A DNA stretch of 5,315 bases from Clostridia bacterium (GTDB taxonomy: Bacteria; Bacillota_A; Clostridia; Oscillospirales; CAG-272), in the NCBI GenBank assembly GCA_017445115.1, contig JAFSUU010000023.1:1-5315 (forward strand), written 5' to 3'. The notes beneath the pieces are model-generated. The model was not told the origin of the DNA and ran no database searches. It worked only from the letters and a program-made list of their open reading frames with translations. This document shows, one piece after another, positions 1-4,488 of the stretch. A program made the translations under genes and the position numbers. The first letter of the stretch is position 1, and every line of letters begins with the position of its first letter.

Positions 1-94
1 CTCGATGTGTCAGATAGTGTTCCCTCATATCCAGTATAACAGATTCTTTGAACTCTGGCGAGTACTTCTTGTGTTTTTGTTTCTTTTTTTCCAT
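1..94 (-). CDS. IS3-family transposase OrfA, N-terminal 31 residues (truncated by window edge)
   Basis: Reading leftward from an ATG at 94-92 gives an open frame of 31 codons that runs off the window. It has a lysine-rich start, then KKYSPEFKESVILDMRE. The K-(Y/F)-(S/T)-x-EFK signature followed by a helix is the start of the helix-turn-helix domain of IS3-family OrfA (IS911/IS150-like), which binds the element's terminal inverted repeats. In this family OrfA and OrfB are normally joined by programmed -1 frameshifting to make OrfAB, the DDE transposase; that part lies outside the window. The Shine-Dalgarno GGAGGTG lies at 109-103 on the minus strand, about 8 bases before the ATG, inside an inverted repeat. 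Identification rests on a short fragment, but the motif is characteristic. Whether the full gene is intact is unknown. Confidence 0.75.
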   Translation of the reverse strand, partial: MEKKKQKHKKYSPEFKESVILDMREHYLTHR

Positions 95-97
95 AAA

Positions 98-138
98 ATA
101 TGCACCTCCAAAAGTCGTCTAACTTTTGGGGTGCATAT
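98..138 (-). promoter_or_regulatory. Inverted repeat containing the OrfA ribosome binding site
   Basis: Arms 98-114 and 123-138 are complementary over 16 bp, with one bulged base (T107), around an 8-base loop. The arm nearer the gene carries the OrfA Shine-Dalgarno. A transcript entering from outside the element would fold this hairpin and hide the ribosome binding site. A promoter inside the element downstream of the outer arm would not. This kind of protection against activation by outside transcription is established for several insertion sequences; its operation here is inferred. Confidence 0.6.
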
Positions 139-218
139 CAGCCTTCAAAAAACTTTTTGGAAGGGATTCATCCGGAGCATTGCTGACGGTTTATCATTTT
201 CTTTTCAGGTATGGAAAT

Positions 219-262
219 ACCGTTACGGAAAAACCGGCGTCGGTGATACCGGCGCCGGTAAT
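219..262. repeat. Three tandem dyad units of 14-15 bp
   Basis: Three consecutive units start at 219, 233 and 248: ACCGTTACGGAAAA, ACCGGCGTCGGTGAT and ACCGGCGCCGGTAAT. The last two match at 13 of 15 positions. Each contains a dyad of the form CCG-centre-CGG, and the third includes a perfect 12-bp palindrome (248-259). The regular spacing looks operator-like or iteron-like, but no binding protein is known. Confidence 0.5.
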
Positions 263-276
263 AGCGTCACTATCAA

Positions 277-319
277 ATACTAAAGTATTAAGTACTATAA
301 AGATTAAATACTGTAGTAT
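277..319. promoter_or_regulatory. Pair of AT-rich dyads (ATACT-N2-AGTAT) 31 bp apart
   Basis: Two perfect dyads, ATACTAAAGTAT at 277-288 and ATACTGTAGTAT at 308-319, have the same arms and are spaced 31 bp, close to three helical turns, so both would face the same side of the DNA. A third small palindrome, AGTACT, lies between them at 291-296. This looks like a possible paired operator. The protein that would bind is not identified. Confidence 0.4.
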
Positions 320-413
320 CAAATATTTTTTTCGAAGCGGAACGCTTCGGTCAAGCGCGCGGGCGCGCGAAAAAAGAGAGACCGGCGCGGAGAAAAATTT
401 TTTCAAAAAATGC

Positions 414-442
414 TTGACAGATCCGAAAAAGGGTGGTAAAAT
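414..442 (+). promoter_or_regulatory. P1: sigma-A promoter with extended -10
   Basis: TTGACA (414-419), a 17-bp spacer, and TAAAAT (437-442) preceded by TGG (434-436) as an extended -10. The start site is predicted near 449, directly at the edge of a perfect LexA box (450-463). The promoter faces the 86-aa and 42-aa genes. Confidence 0.8.
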
Positions 443-449
443 ATAAATA

Positions 450-463
450 CGAACAAATGTTCG
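450..463. promoter_or_regulatory. LexA (SOS) box 1, at the P1 start site
   Basis: CGAACAAATGTTCG matches the Bacillus/Clostridium-type LexA consensus CGAAC-RNRY-GTTYG at every position. It covers about +2 to +15 of P1, a position where bound LexA would block transcription initiation. Confidence 0.8.
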
Positions 464-479
464 GGCTATGAAAAAAGCC

Positions 480-520
480 GGGAAAACGGGATGCCGCGGG
501 GCGCGGCGTATATTTTTCCC
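480..520 (+). promoter_or_regulatory. Stem-loop in the P1 leader between two LexA boxes
   Basis: GGGAAAA (480-486) pairs with TTTTCCC (514-520), enclosing a second GC stem, GCCGC (493-497) with GCGGC (503-507). It lies in the predicted 5' untranslated leader and ends 6 bases before LexA box 2. No T-run follows, so it is not a terminator. It may stabilise the leader or be incidental. Confidence 0.4.
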
Positions 521-526
521 AATAAA

Positions 527-540
527 CGAACAAATGTTCA
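527..540. promoter_or_regulatory. LexA (SOS) box 2, in the P1 leader
   Basis: CGAACAAATGTTCA is the same site as box 1 except for the last base. It starts 77 bp downstream of box 1 and ends 34 bases before the start codon of the 86-aa gene. It could act as a roadblock or as a second LexA contact. Confidence 0.7.
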
Positions 541-574
541 GCTATTGTCAAATGCGGGCGGAGGTGAAATTATA

Positions 575-835
575 ATGAAGAAGATCGAACTGTCGGCGCC
601 GGACGCTGCCGTAGCGGCTCAGGCTCAGAAGCGGCCGAACATTTACAAAGGTATGCTCGGGCTTATGGATCTGAGCTACAAAGAATTTGCAGACGTTGTG
701 GACAAACATATTCCTGGCGGCGCTGACGCGTCGGAGATATGCCGCGCGGTGAGGGGAAAAGATTTTCCGAAGTATGACCTTATCCGCCGGCTGATAGTTG
801 AAGAATTTCTTATGTGGATCGGTTCTGTAAAATAA
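575..835 (+). CDS. Small putative helix-turn-helix protein (86 aa), LexA-controlled
   Basis: Start ATG 575 is chosen because a strong Shine-Dalgarno, GGAGGTGA (560-567), lies 7 bases before it. The frame is open further upstream to 491, but that part crosses the leader hairpin and LexA box 2. After a variable N-terminus (residues 1-20), residues 22-76 show the length and spacing of a Cro/XRE-like helix bundle: MLGLMDLSYKEFADVVDKH, then ADASEICRAVRGKDFPKYDLIRRL. The LSYKEFA helix and the ICRAVRGK..P segment resemble XRE helices 2 and 3 plus the following turn. This is a weak fold-level resemblance, not a confident family match. It is the first gene after P1 and two LexA boxes, and is followed 13 bases later by the membrane peptide gene. 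It could be a small phage regulator or a protein working with LexA. A small terminase subunit is less likely because it is separated from terL by a terminator. Confidence 0.65.
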   Translation: MKKIELSAPDAAVAAQAQKRPNIYKGMLGLMDLSYKEFADVVDKHIPGGADASEICRAVRGKDFPKYDLIRRLIVEEFLMWIGSVK

Positions 836-848
836 AGGAGGAATTGAA

Positions 849-977
849 ATGAGCGTTATAGGATGTATTTTTACGTTTCTCGGAGTGACTTCGGTGCTCT
901 GCATCGGCGGTGTGATATGCGAGAGCGCATCGTTGGACGGGCTGTTTGAAAGAATAATGAAGAGAGTGAAGAGATAA
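849..977 (+). CDS. Small single-span membrane peptide (42 aa)
   Basis: An ATG at 849 follows a near-perfect Shine-Dalgarno (AGGAGG 836-841, 7-base spacing) immediately after the stop of the 86-aa gene, so the two are almost certainly co-transcribed from P1. Residues 3-24 are strongly hydrophobic (VIGCIFTFLGVTSVLCIGGVIC, in part) with three cysteines. An amphipathic, basic tail follows, ending FERIMKRVKR. This predicts one transmembrane helix with a positively charged cytoplasmic C-terminus. I do not recognise a family. Possible roles include a small membrane toxin or stress peptide of the kind SOS responses induce (TisB is a functional parallel, not a homologue), a holin-like peptide, or an accessory phage membrane protein. 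The ribosome binding site and operon position support a real gene; the function is inference only. Confidence 0.7.
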   Translation: MSVIGCIFTFLGVTSVLCIGGVICESASLDGLFERIMKRVKR

Positions 978-1008
978 AACCGAAAACGGAAAATCGGCGC
1001 CGGAGACA

Positions 1009-1022
1009 CTCAATTAATTGAG
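1009..1022. promoter_or_regulatory. 14-bp perfect palindrome upstream of P2
   Basis: CTCAATTAATTGAG is a perfect palindrome ending 6 bases before the P2 -35 hexamer, centred near -48. A second inverted repeat, ACAAAA (1032-1037) with TTTTGT (1044-1049), overlaps the -35 and spacer. Either could be an operator. No binding protein is known. Confidence 0.4.
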
Positions 1023-1028
1023 AATTTA

Positions 1029-1057
1029 TTGACAAAACGGCGATTTTGTGGTATAAT
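1029..1057 (+). promoter_or_regulatory. P2: full-consensus sigma-A promoter with extended -10
   Basis: TTGACA (1029-1034), a 17-bp spacer, and TATAAT (1052-1057) preceded by TGG (1049-1051). Both hexamers match the consensus exactly, so this should be a very strong promoter. The start is predicted at about 1063-1064, exactly where an 11-bp stem-loop begins. Confidence 0.9.
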
Positions 1058-1062
1058 ATAAA

Positions 1063-1127
1063 GGCACAAGAGGGAAGACCTTTTGTGCCGGAACCGAATA
1101 CACTTTCAGGTGTATTCGGATTTTTTT
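1063..1127 (+). ncRNA. Predicted ~65-nt small RNA of two stem-loops
   Basis: Promoter P2 starts transcription at about 1063-1064, and a perfect intrinsic terminator ends it at about 1127, leaving no room for a gene; there is no ATG in the segment. Stem-loop 1 pairs 1063-1073 with 1079-1089 (GGCACAAGAGG with CCTTTTGTGCC, 11 bp including one G-U) around the loop GAAGA (1074-1078). Stem-loop 2 is the terminator hairpin at 1094-1119. The whole RNA is thus two hairpins joined by four bases. I do not recognise an Rfam-type family. It could act as an antisense regulator, since its loop can pair with the ribosome binding site of the 149-aa gene. Alternatively it is an attenuated leader of the terL operon, but I found no competing antiterminator pairing. 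Confidence 0.7.
1094..1127 (+). terminator. Intrinsic terminator
   Basis: A perfect 10-bp stem, CCGAATACAC (1094-1103) with GTGTATTCGG (1110-1119), has a 6-base loop (TTTCAG). It is followed by one A and seven T (1121-1127). It would end both the small RNA from P2 and read-through from the P1 operon, insulating them from terL. Confidence 0.92.
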
Positions 1128-1138
1128 AACCGCAAAAA

Positions 1139-1152
1139 CGAACAAATGTTCG
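1139..1152. promoter_or_regulatory. LexA (SOS) box 3, in front of terL
   Basis: CGAACAAATGTTCG is identical to box 1 and lies 12 bases after the terminator T-run and 124 bases before terL. A possible -10 (TATTTT, 1153-1158) abuts it, but no good -35 is seen, so the promoter it would control is not certain. It suggests that the packaging genes are also under SOS control. Confidence 0.7.
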
Positions 1153-1184
1153 TATTTTAGAGAGAAAAAGCGGAGAGTTACGCG

Positions 1185-1210
1185 GGGAACCTTTTTGAAA
1201 AAAGTTTCCC
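1185..1210. repeat. Hairpin in the terL leader
   Basis: GGGAA-C-CTTTTT (1185-1196) pairs with AAAAAGTTTCCC (1199-1210) with one mismatch and a tight loop. It is similar in style to the hairpin at 142-164, with a GC foot and an A/T upper stem. No T-run follows on the plus strand. It is probably a dispersed intergenic repeat; a role in terL expression is unproven. Confidence 0.45.
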
Positions 1211-1243
1211 AACAGTGGGTTTATGCACAAAAACCCCGTGTTC

Positions 1244-1264
1244 TCATTTTCAACTTTCAACTGA
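1244..1264 (+). repeat. Degenerate heptamer repeat before the terL ribosome binding site
   Basis: Three 7-base units (TCATTTT, CAACTTT, CAACTGA) run directly up to the terL Shine-Dalgarno. They are a degraded version of the CAATTTT heptamers found before the portal gene at 2759-2793. Confidence 0.45.
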
Positions 1265-1276
1265 AAAGGAGTAATT

Positions 1277-2647
1277 ATGATCCTGTCAATTTCCTCTCCC
1301 AGCGAGAGGCAGAAGGAGTTTCTGCTCGAGAGGCACAAATACATAGCGTTCGGCGGAGCGAGGGGCGGCGGAAAGAGCTGGGCGGTGAGGACGAAGGCGA
1401 AGCTGCTCGCGCTTCTTTATCCGGGCATCAAGATCTGCATTGTGAGAAAGACGTATCCGGAGCTTAAGAGCAATCACGTCGACGTGCTTTTAACCGAGAC
1501 GAAAGGCGTCGCAACGTACCGCTCGGGGGATCACGAGTTCATATTCAAAAACGGATCTGCGGTAAAACTTCGCTCCTGCCGCACCGACGCGGAGCTCACG
1601 AAATTTCAGGGCACGGAGTACGACGTCGTCTTCATTGACGAAGCGACGCAGTTCACCGAGGAGGCGTTCCGGATGATTTCGGCGACGGTGCGCGGCGCAA
1701 ACTCTTTTCCGAAAAGGGTATATCTGACCTGCAACCCCGGCGGCGTCGGACATTCCTGGGTGAAGCGGCTGTTCATCGACAGGAGATTCAACACGGGCGA
1801 GGATCCGGACGACTACGTTTTTATAAAGTCGCGCGTCACCGACAATCCCGCGCTTTTGAAATTCGATCCCGATTATGCAAAGCGGCTTGAGACGCTGCCG
1901 CCGAAGCTCCGCCGCGCGTGGCTCGAAGGCGACTGGGACATTTTCGAAGGGCAGTTTTTCGAGGAGTTCCGCGACGTTCCGGAGCATTACACAGACCGCC
2001 TTTTCACTCACGTTATAGATCCTTTTGAGGTCCCGCGCGAGTGGGAGATATACCGCTCGTACGACTTCGGATACGGCAAGCCGTTCGACGTCTCGTGGTG
2101 GGCGGTGGATTATGACGGCAGGGCGTATCTGATCCTTCAGCTCTACGGCGCGTCGTCGCCGAACGTCGGGCTGAAATGGACGCCCGAGAGGCAGTTCGAG
2201 GAGATCGCGTCGATCGAGAGGTCACATCGTTGGCTGAAGGGCAAGGCGATACGCGGAGTGGCGGATCCGTCTATCTGGGACGCCTCGCGAGGAGAGGCGA
2301 TAGTCGACACCGCAGACCGCCATTTCATTTCGTTCGAGCCGGGCGACAACAAGCGGATCCCCGGCTGGATGCAGTGCCATTACCGCCTCGCGTTTGACGG
2401 GACCGGGCGCCCGATGGTCTATTTTTTCAAGACCTGCCGCGAGGCGATACGGACGCTTCCGGCTCTCGTCTACAGCAAGACGAATCCGGAAGACCTTGAC
2501 ACCGAAGGCGAGGATCATTTTGCCGACAGCTTCAGGTATTTCGCGATGTCACGGCCGATAGCGCCGAGAAGAGCTGAATCGCCTGCGGCGTCAGCTCTTA
2601 CCGATCCGCTCGACCTCGGGATAAAATACGTGAAATACGGATTTTAA
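1277..2647 (+). CDS. terL: Phage terminase large subunit (DNA-packaging ATPase/nuclease), 456 aa
   Basis: This is the motor of DNA packaging. An N-terminal ATPase translocates DNA through the portal and a C-terminal RNase H-like nuclease cuts the concatemer. Walker A is GARGGGKS (residues 27-34), Walker B VVFIDE (117-122, with E122 as catalytic glutamate), and the coupling motif TCNPGG (151-156). The nuclease half shows an acidic first strand SYDFGYG (D263), VADPSIWD (D330) and the final EDHFADSFRY (D413, D417), matching the expected three-acid metal site. The length is normal for the family and no frameshift is seen, so the enzyme looks active. ATG 1277 is preceded by AAGGAG (1266-1271) with 5-base spacing. 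The protein should act at the portal vertex with the product of the next gene. The usual partner, a small terminase that recognises the packaging site, is not recognisable directly upstream; that space holds the small RNA, a LexA box and repeats. Confidence 0.96.
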   Translation: MILSISSPSERQKEFLLERHKYIAFGGARGGGKSWAVRTKAKLLALLYPGIKICIVRKTYPELKSNHVDVLLTETKGVATYRSGDHEFIFKNGSAVKLRSCRTDAELTKFQGTEYDVVFIDEATQFTEEAFRMISATVRGANSFPKRVYLTCNPGGVGHSWVKRLFIDRRFNTGEDPDDYVFIKSRVTDNPALLKFDPDYAKRLETLPPKLRRAWLEGDWDIFEGQFFEEFRDVPEHYTDRLFTHVIDPFEVPREWEIYRSYDFGYGKPFDVSWWAVDYDGRAYLILQLYGASSPNVGLKWTPERQFEEIASIERSHRWLKGKAIRGVADPSIWDASRGEAIVDTADRHFISFEPGDNKRIPGWMQCHYRLAFDGTGRPMVYFFKTCREAIRTLPALVYSKTNPEDLDTEGEDHFADSFRYFAMSRPIAPRRAESPAASALTDPLDLGIKYVKYGF

Positions 2648-2652
2648 TAATA

Positions 2653-2793
2653 GAAAATGGAAAATGTAAAATGGAAAATGAAAAATGGAATCTGGAAAAG
2701 GACGATCCCGTTTTTCATCCTAAGGCGAAAGCCGAGGGATCTCACAGGCACAGAGTAACAATTTTCAATTATCAATTTTCAATTTTCCATTCA
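2653..2793. repeat. Compound repeat: heptamer array, hairpin, inverse heptamer array
   Basis: The 160-bp gap between terL and portal is nearly filled by one ordered structure. On the left are seven 7-base units (2653-2701), mostly GAAAATG, starting 5 bases after the terL stop. In the centre is a hairpin segment (about 2704-2741). On the right are five units (2759-2793), mostly CAATTTT, ending just before the portal Shine-Dalgarno. The right unit is close to the reverse complement of the left one, so the whole is a loose inverted repeat. Related heptamers occur before terL and at the right window edge. This looks like a host-type dispersed intergenic repeat that has entered the phage module. 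Confidence 0.75.
2717..2740 (+). repeat. GNRA-capped hairpin in the centre of the compound repeat
   Basis: ATCCT (2717-2721) pairs with GGGAT (2736-2740) including a G-U pair. After a two-by-two internal loop (AA/GA), GGC (2724-2726) pairs with GCC (2731-2733) around a GAAA tetraloop. Outer GATCCC (2704-2709) can alternatively pair with GGGATC (2736-2741). The CATCCT...AGG..ATCTC layout resembles widespread bacterial REP-like palindromes; family membership is not proven here. Confidence 0.5.
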
Positions 2794-2807
2794 TAAAAGG
2801 AGGAGAA

Positions 2808-4475
2808 ATGAAAGATACAAGTTTTAACGTGATCACCGACGAGGACGTGTCGCGAGGGGTAAAAATCTTCTCGCGGTACAAAAGCGCGAAGGCGCCGGTG
2901 GAAAAAAGATTCGTCGCGTCGGAGGAGTGGTGGCAAGGCAGAGTGTCGTCCGGAAAGAAGAACGGGGCGAGCTGGCTTTTCAACGCGATAGCAAACAAGC
3001 ACGCGGACGCGATGGACAATATGCCGTCTCCCGTGGTGCTGCCGCGCGAGCGGAGCGACGCCGACGCGGCGAAATCTCTCTCGCAGATAATCCCGGTCGT
3101 GCTCGAAAGGGGCGACTTTGAAAAGGTCTATTCCGACGTATGGTATGACAAGCTGAAGCGGGGAGCGGGCTGTTACGGAGTTTTCTGGGACAACACCGCC
3201 TGCCGCGGCAGAGGCGACGTCAAGATAGCCCGCGTCGACCTTTTGAACCTTTTCTGGCAGGGTGGCGTCGAGGATATCCAGCGCTCGGAGAATCTGTTTT
3301 ACACTTCTTTTGCCGACGAAAACGAGATCAAAAAGCTCTGTCCGTCGTTCAAGTCCGGCGGCGGAGGAACTTCCGTGTTCGACGGTGTGAAGTATTTCGG
3401 GGAATGTTCCGAGGACACGGAGGGCAAGCGCGTCGTCGTCGACTGGTACTACAAAAAGAAGAACGCTCTTCGCGACGAGGTTCATCTTATAAAGTTCTGC
3501 GACGGAAAGCTGCTTTACGCTTCGGAGAACGACGAGGCGTGCAAGAACGGCATCTACGATCACGGGCTTTATCCGTTCTTTATCGACAGTCTCTATTCCG
3601 TGCCGGGCTCGCCCTGCGGGTTCGGGCTCGTCGACGTCTTGAAGAACACTCAGAGCGACATCGACCGCCTTTCCGCGGCGATAGTGAAGAACGCGGAGCT
3701 TTCGAGCGCCGTCAGATATTTTATACGCACGGACGGCTCCGTAAACGAGGAGGAATTCGCCGATTTCACAAAGCCGTTCGTTCACGTCCAGGGCTCGCGT
3801 CTCGGCGAGGATTCTCTCCGTCAGATCGGCGTGAGGGCGCTCGATCCGGTCGTCGTGCGAATCCTCGCGAACAAGATCGACGAGCTGAAAGAGACCGCCG
3901 GAAACCGCGATTTCACGCAGGGAGGCGTAACCGGAGGAATTACCGCGGCTTCGGCGATAACGGCGCTTCAAGAGGCGGGAAACAAGCTCTCGCGCGATAT
4001 GATCGGCAGGAGCTTCGGCGTTTTCAAATCCGTCATTCAGACGGTCATCGAGCTGATACGCCAGTTCTACACTCTGCCGAGGACGTTCAGGATACTCGGC
4101 GCGTCCGGCTCTTTCGACTTCGTGAATTTCTCCTCGTCTCCGATAGCAAGGCGGAACTCGGAAGCGCTCGGGTACTCGTTCGGAGAATTCGCGCCGGAGT
4201 TTGACGTCGCGGTATCCGCGGAGAAAAAATCGCCGTTCGCGAGAGTCACGCAGAACGAGCTTGCAAAAGAATTCTTTGCGATGGGGCTCTTCTCGCCCGA
4301 GCGTCGCGAGGAAGCAGCGGCGTGCTTCTCTATGATGGATTTCGAGGGCAAGGACGAGCTTCTCTCGAAGCTCTCGGAGATAACGTCCGGCGGTCCTTCA
4401 AAGTACGCCGCGCCGACGTCTCCGCTCACCGATGCTGTCGAGCGCGCGTCTTATCCGGTGACGTTTGAGCGTTAA
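2808..4475 (+). CDS. Phage portal protein, 555 aa
   Basis: Portal proteins form the dodecameric ring at one capsid vertex through which terminase pumps DNA, and to which the neck attaches. Support comes from position directly after terL and from portal-like segments. These are an N-terminal EEWWQGR and NAIANKHADAMDNMPSP region (39-75), DHGLYPFFIDSLYSVPGSPCGFGLVDVLKNTQ in part (251-282), where a proline-rich turn precedes GFG and a Q-x-x-ID helix, and GVTGGITAASAITALQEAGNK in part (373-393) followed by a long stem-type helix (to about 420). The layout is closest to P22-like and clostridial prophage portals, and the length suits that class. The start at 2808 has a very strong AAAGGAGGAG (2796-2805) two bases before it, slightly close but with no better ATG. 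The frame is intact. After residue 440 the sequence becomes variable, as is usual for the portal wing/crown and C-terminus. The downstream gene follows after 13 bases. Confidence 0.87.
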   Translation: MKDTSFNVITDEDVSRGVKIFSRYKSAKAPVEKRFVASEEWWQGRVSSGKKNGASWLFNAIANKHADAMDNMPSPVVLPRERSDADAAKSLSQIIPVVLERGDFEKVYSDVWYDKLKRGAGCYGVFWDNTACRGRGDVKIARVDLLNLFWQGGVEDIQRSENLFYTSFADENEIKKLCPSFKSGGGGTSVFDGVKYFGECSEDTEGKRVVVDWYYKKKNALRDEVHLIKFCDGKLLYASENDEACKNGIYDHGLYPFFIDSLYSVPGSPCGFGLVDVLKNTQSDIDRLSAAIVKNAELSSAVRYFIRTDGSVNEEEFADFTKPFVHVQGSRLGEDSLRQIGVRALDPVVVRILANKIDELKETAGNRDFTQGGVTGGITAASAITALQEAGNKLSRDMIGRSFGVFKSVIQTVIELIRQFYTLPRTFRILGASGSFDFVNFSSSPIARRNSEALGYSFGEFAPEFDVAVSAEKKSPFARVTQNELAKEFFAMGLFSPERREEAAACFSMMDFEGKDELLSKLSEITSGGPSKYAAPTSPLTDAVERASYPVTFER

Positions 4476-4488
4476 GGAGAGGTCTTCT

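Larger units (their letters stand above)
1..138 (-). mobile_element. IS3-family insertion sequence, left end only (continues beyond window)
   Basis: The minus strand reads from a terminal-type sequence (TGCACCCCAAAAGTTAGAC, outer edge near position 135) through a ribosome binding site into an IS3-type OrfA. TG...CA-type ends with a CCCCAAAAGT core are typical of IS3/IS150-like elements, so the outer boundary is placed at about 135-138. Only one end is visible, so element length, second inverted repeat and target-site duplication cannot be assessed. The element's outer end faces the prophage-like genes to the right; its own gene points away from them. Confidence 0.7.
139..413. other. Non-coding gap between IS end and SOS promoter
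   Basis: I see no convincing gene here. Short open frames exist on both strands, but they lack ribosome binding sites, cross the repeats and have no recognisable protein motifs. The stretch is rich in dyads. There is a hairpin at 142-164 (CCTTC/GAAGG plus an A/T stem), a tandem dyad array at 219-262, two AT-rich dyads at 277-319, a perfect 7-bp stem with a GAA loop at 333-349 (CGAAGCG/CGCTTCG), and an alternating GCGCGC pair at 355-368. Base composition swings from AT-rich (263-330) to very GC-rich (333-370). None of the hairpins is followed by a clear T-run on the plus strand, so none is called as a terminator. Confidence 0.6.

Noticed and set aside
333..368. Hairpins CGAAGCG/CGCTTCG and the GCGCGC pair as a terminator
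   Set aside because: No T-run follows on the plus strand. On the minus strand the T-rich stretch near 324-332 follows the 333-349 stem, but no minus-strand gene ends there.
126..446. 106-codon plus-strand open frame across the IS-promoter gap, with overlapping frames at 194-406 on the minus strand
   Set aside because: No ribosome binding site; it runs through tandem dyads, hairpins and promoter P1; the composition is repeat-driven and no protein motif is seen.
491..574. 28-residue upstream extension of the 86-aa gene
   Set aside because: It would read through the leader hairpin and LexA box 2, has no Shine-Dalgarno, and the strong GGAGGTGA clearly serves ATG 575.
548..1009. 153-codon minus-strand open frame opposite the SOS operon
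   Set aside because: It is antisense to two genes with excellent ribosome binding sites, has none itself, and shows no recognisable domain.
1063..1127. The P2 segment as a tRNA or riboswitch
   Set aside because: There is no cloverleaf, no T-loop sequence and no aptamer-like junction; just two simple hairpins, the second a terminator, with no evident antiterminator.
450..1152. CGAACAAATGTTCG copies as a CRISPR-like or generic short repeat
   Set aside because: Only three copies at irregular distances with no spacer structure; the exact match to the LexA consensus and the position at a promoter explain them better.
2772..3971. 399-codon minus-strand open frame opposite portal
   Set aside because: It is an artefact of the GC-rich codon pattern of portal; arginine/valine-rich, no motif or ribosome binding site, and starts and ends inside portal or repeats.
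3404..4204. 266-codon plus-strand open frame inside portal
   Set aside because: Extremely arginine-rich frame-shifted reading of portal, with no independent start signal.
4465..4488. TTG start for the 149-aa gene
   Set aside because: The ATG at 4489 has a well-placed AAGGAGAGG; the TTG lies within the portal C-terminus with no suitable Shine-Dalgarno.
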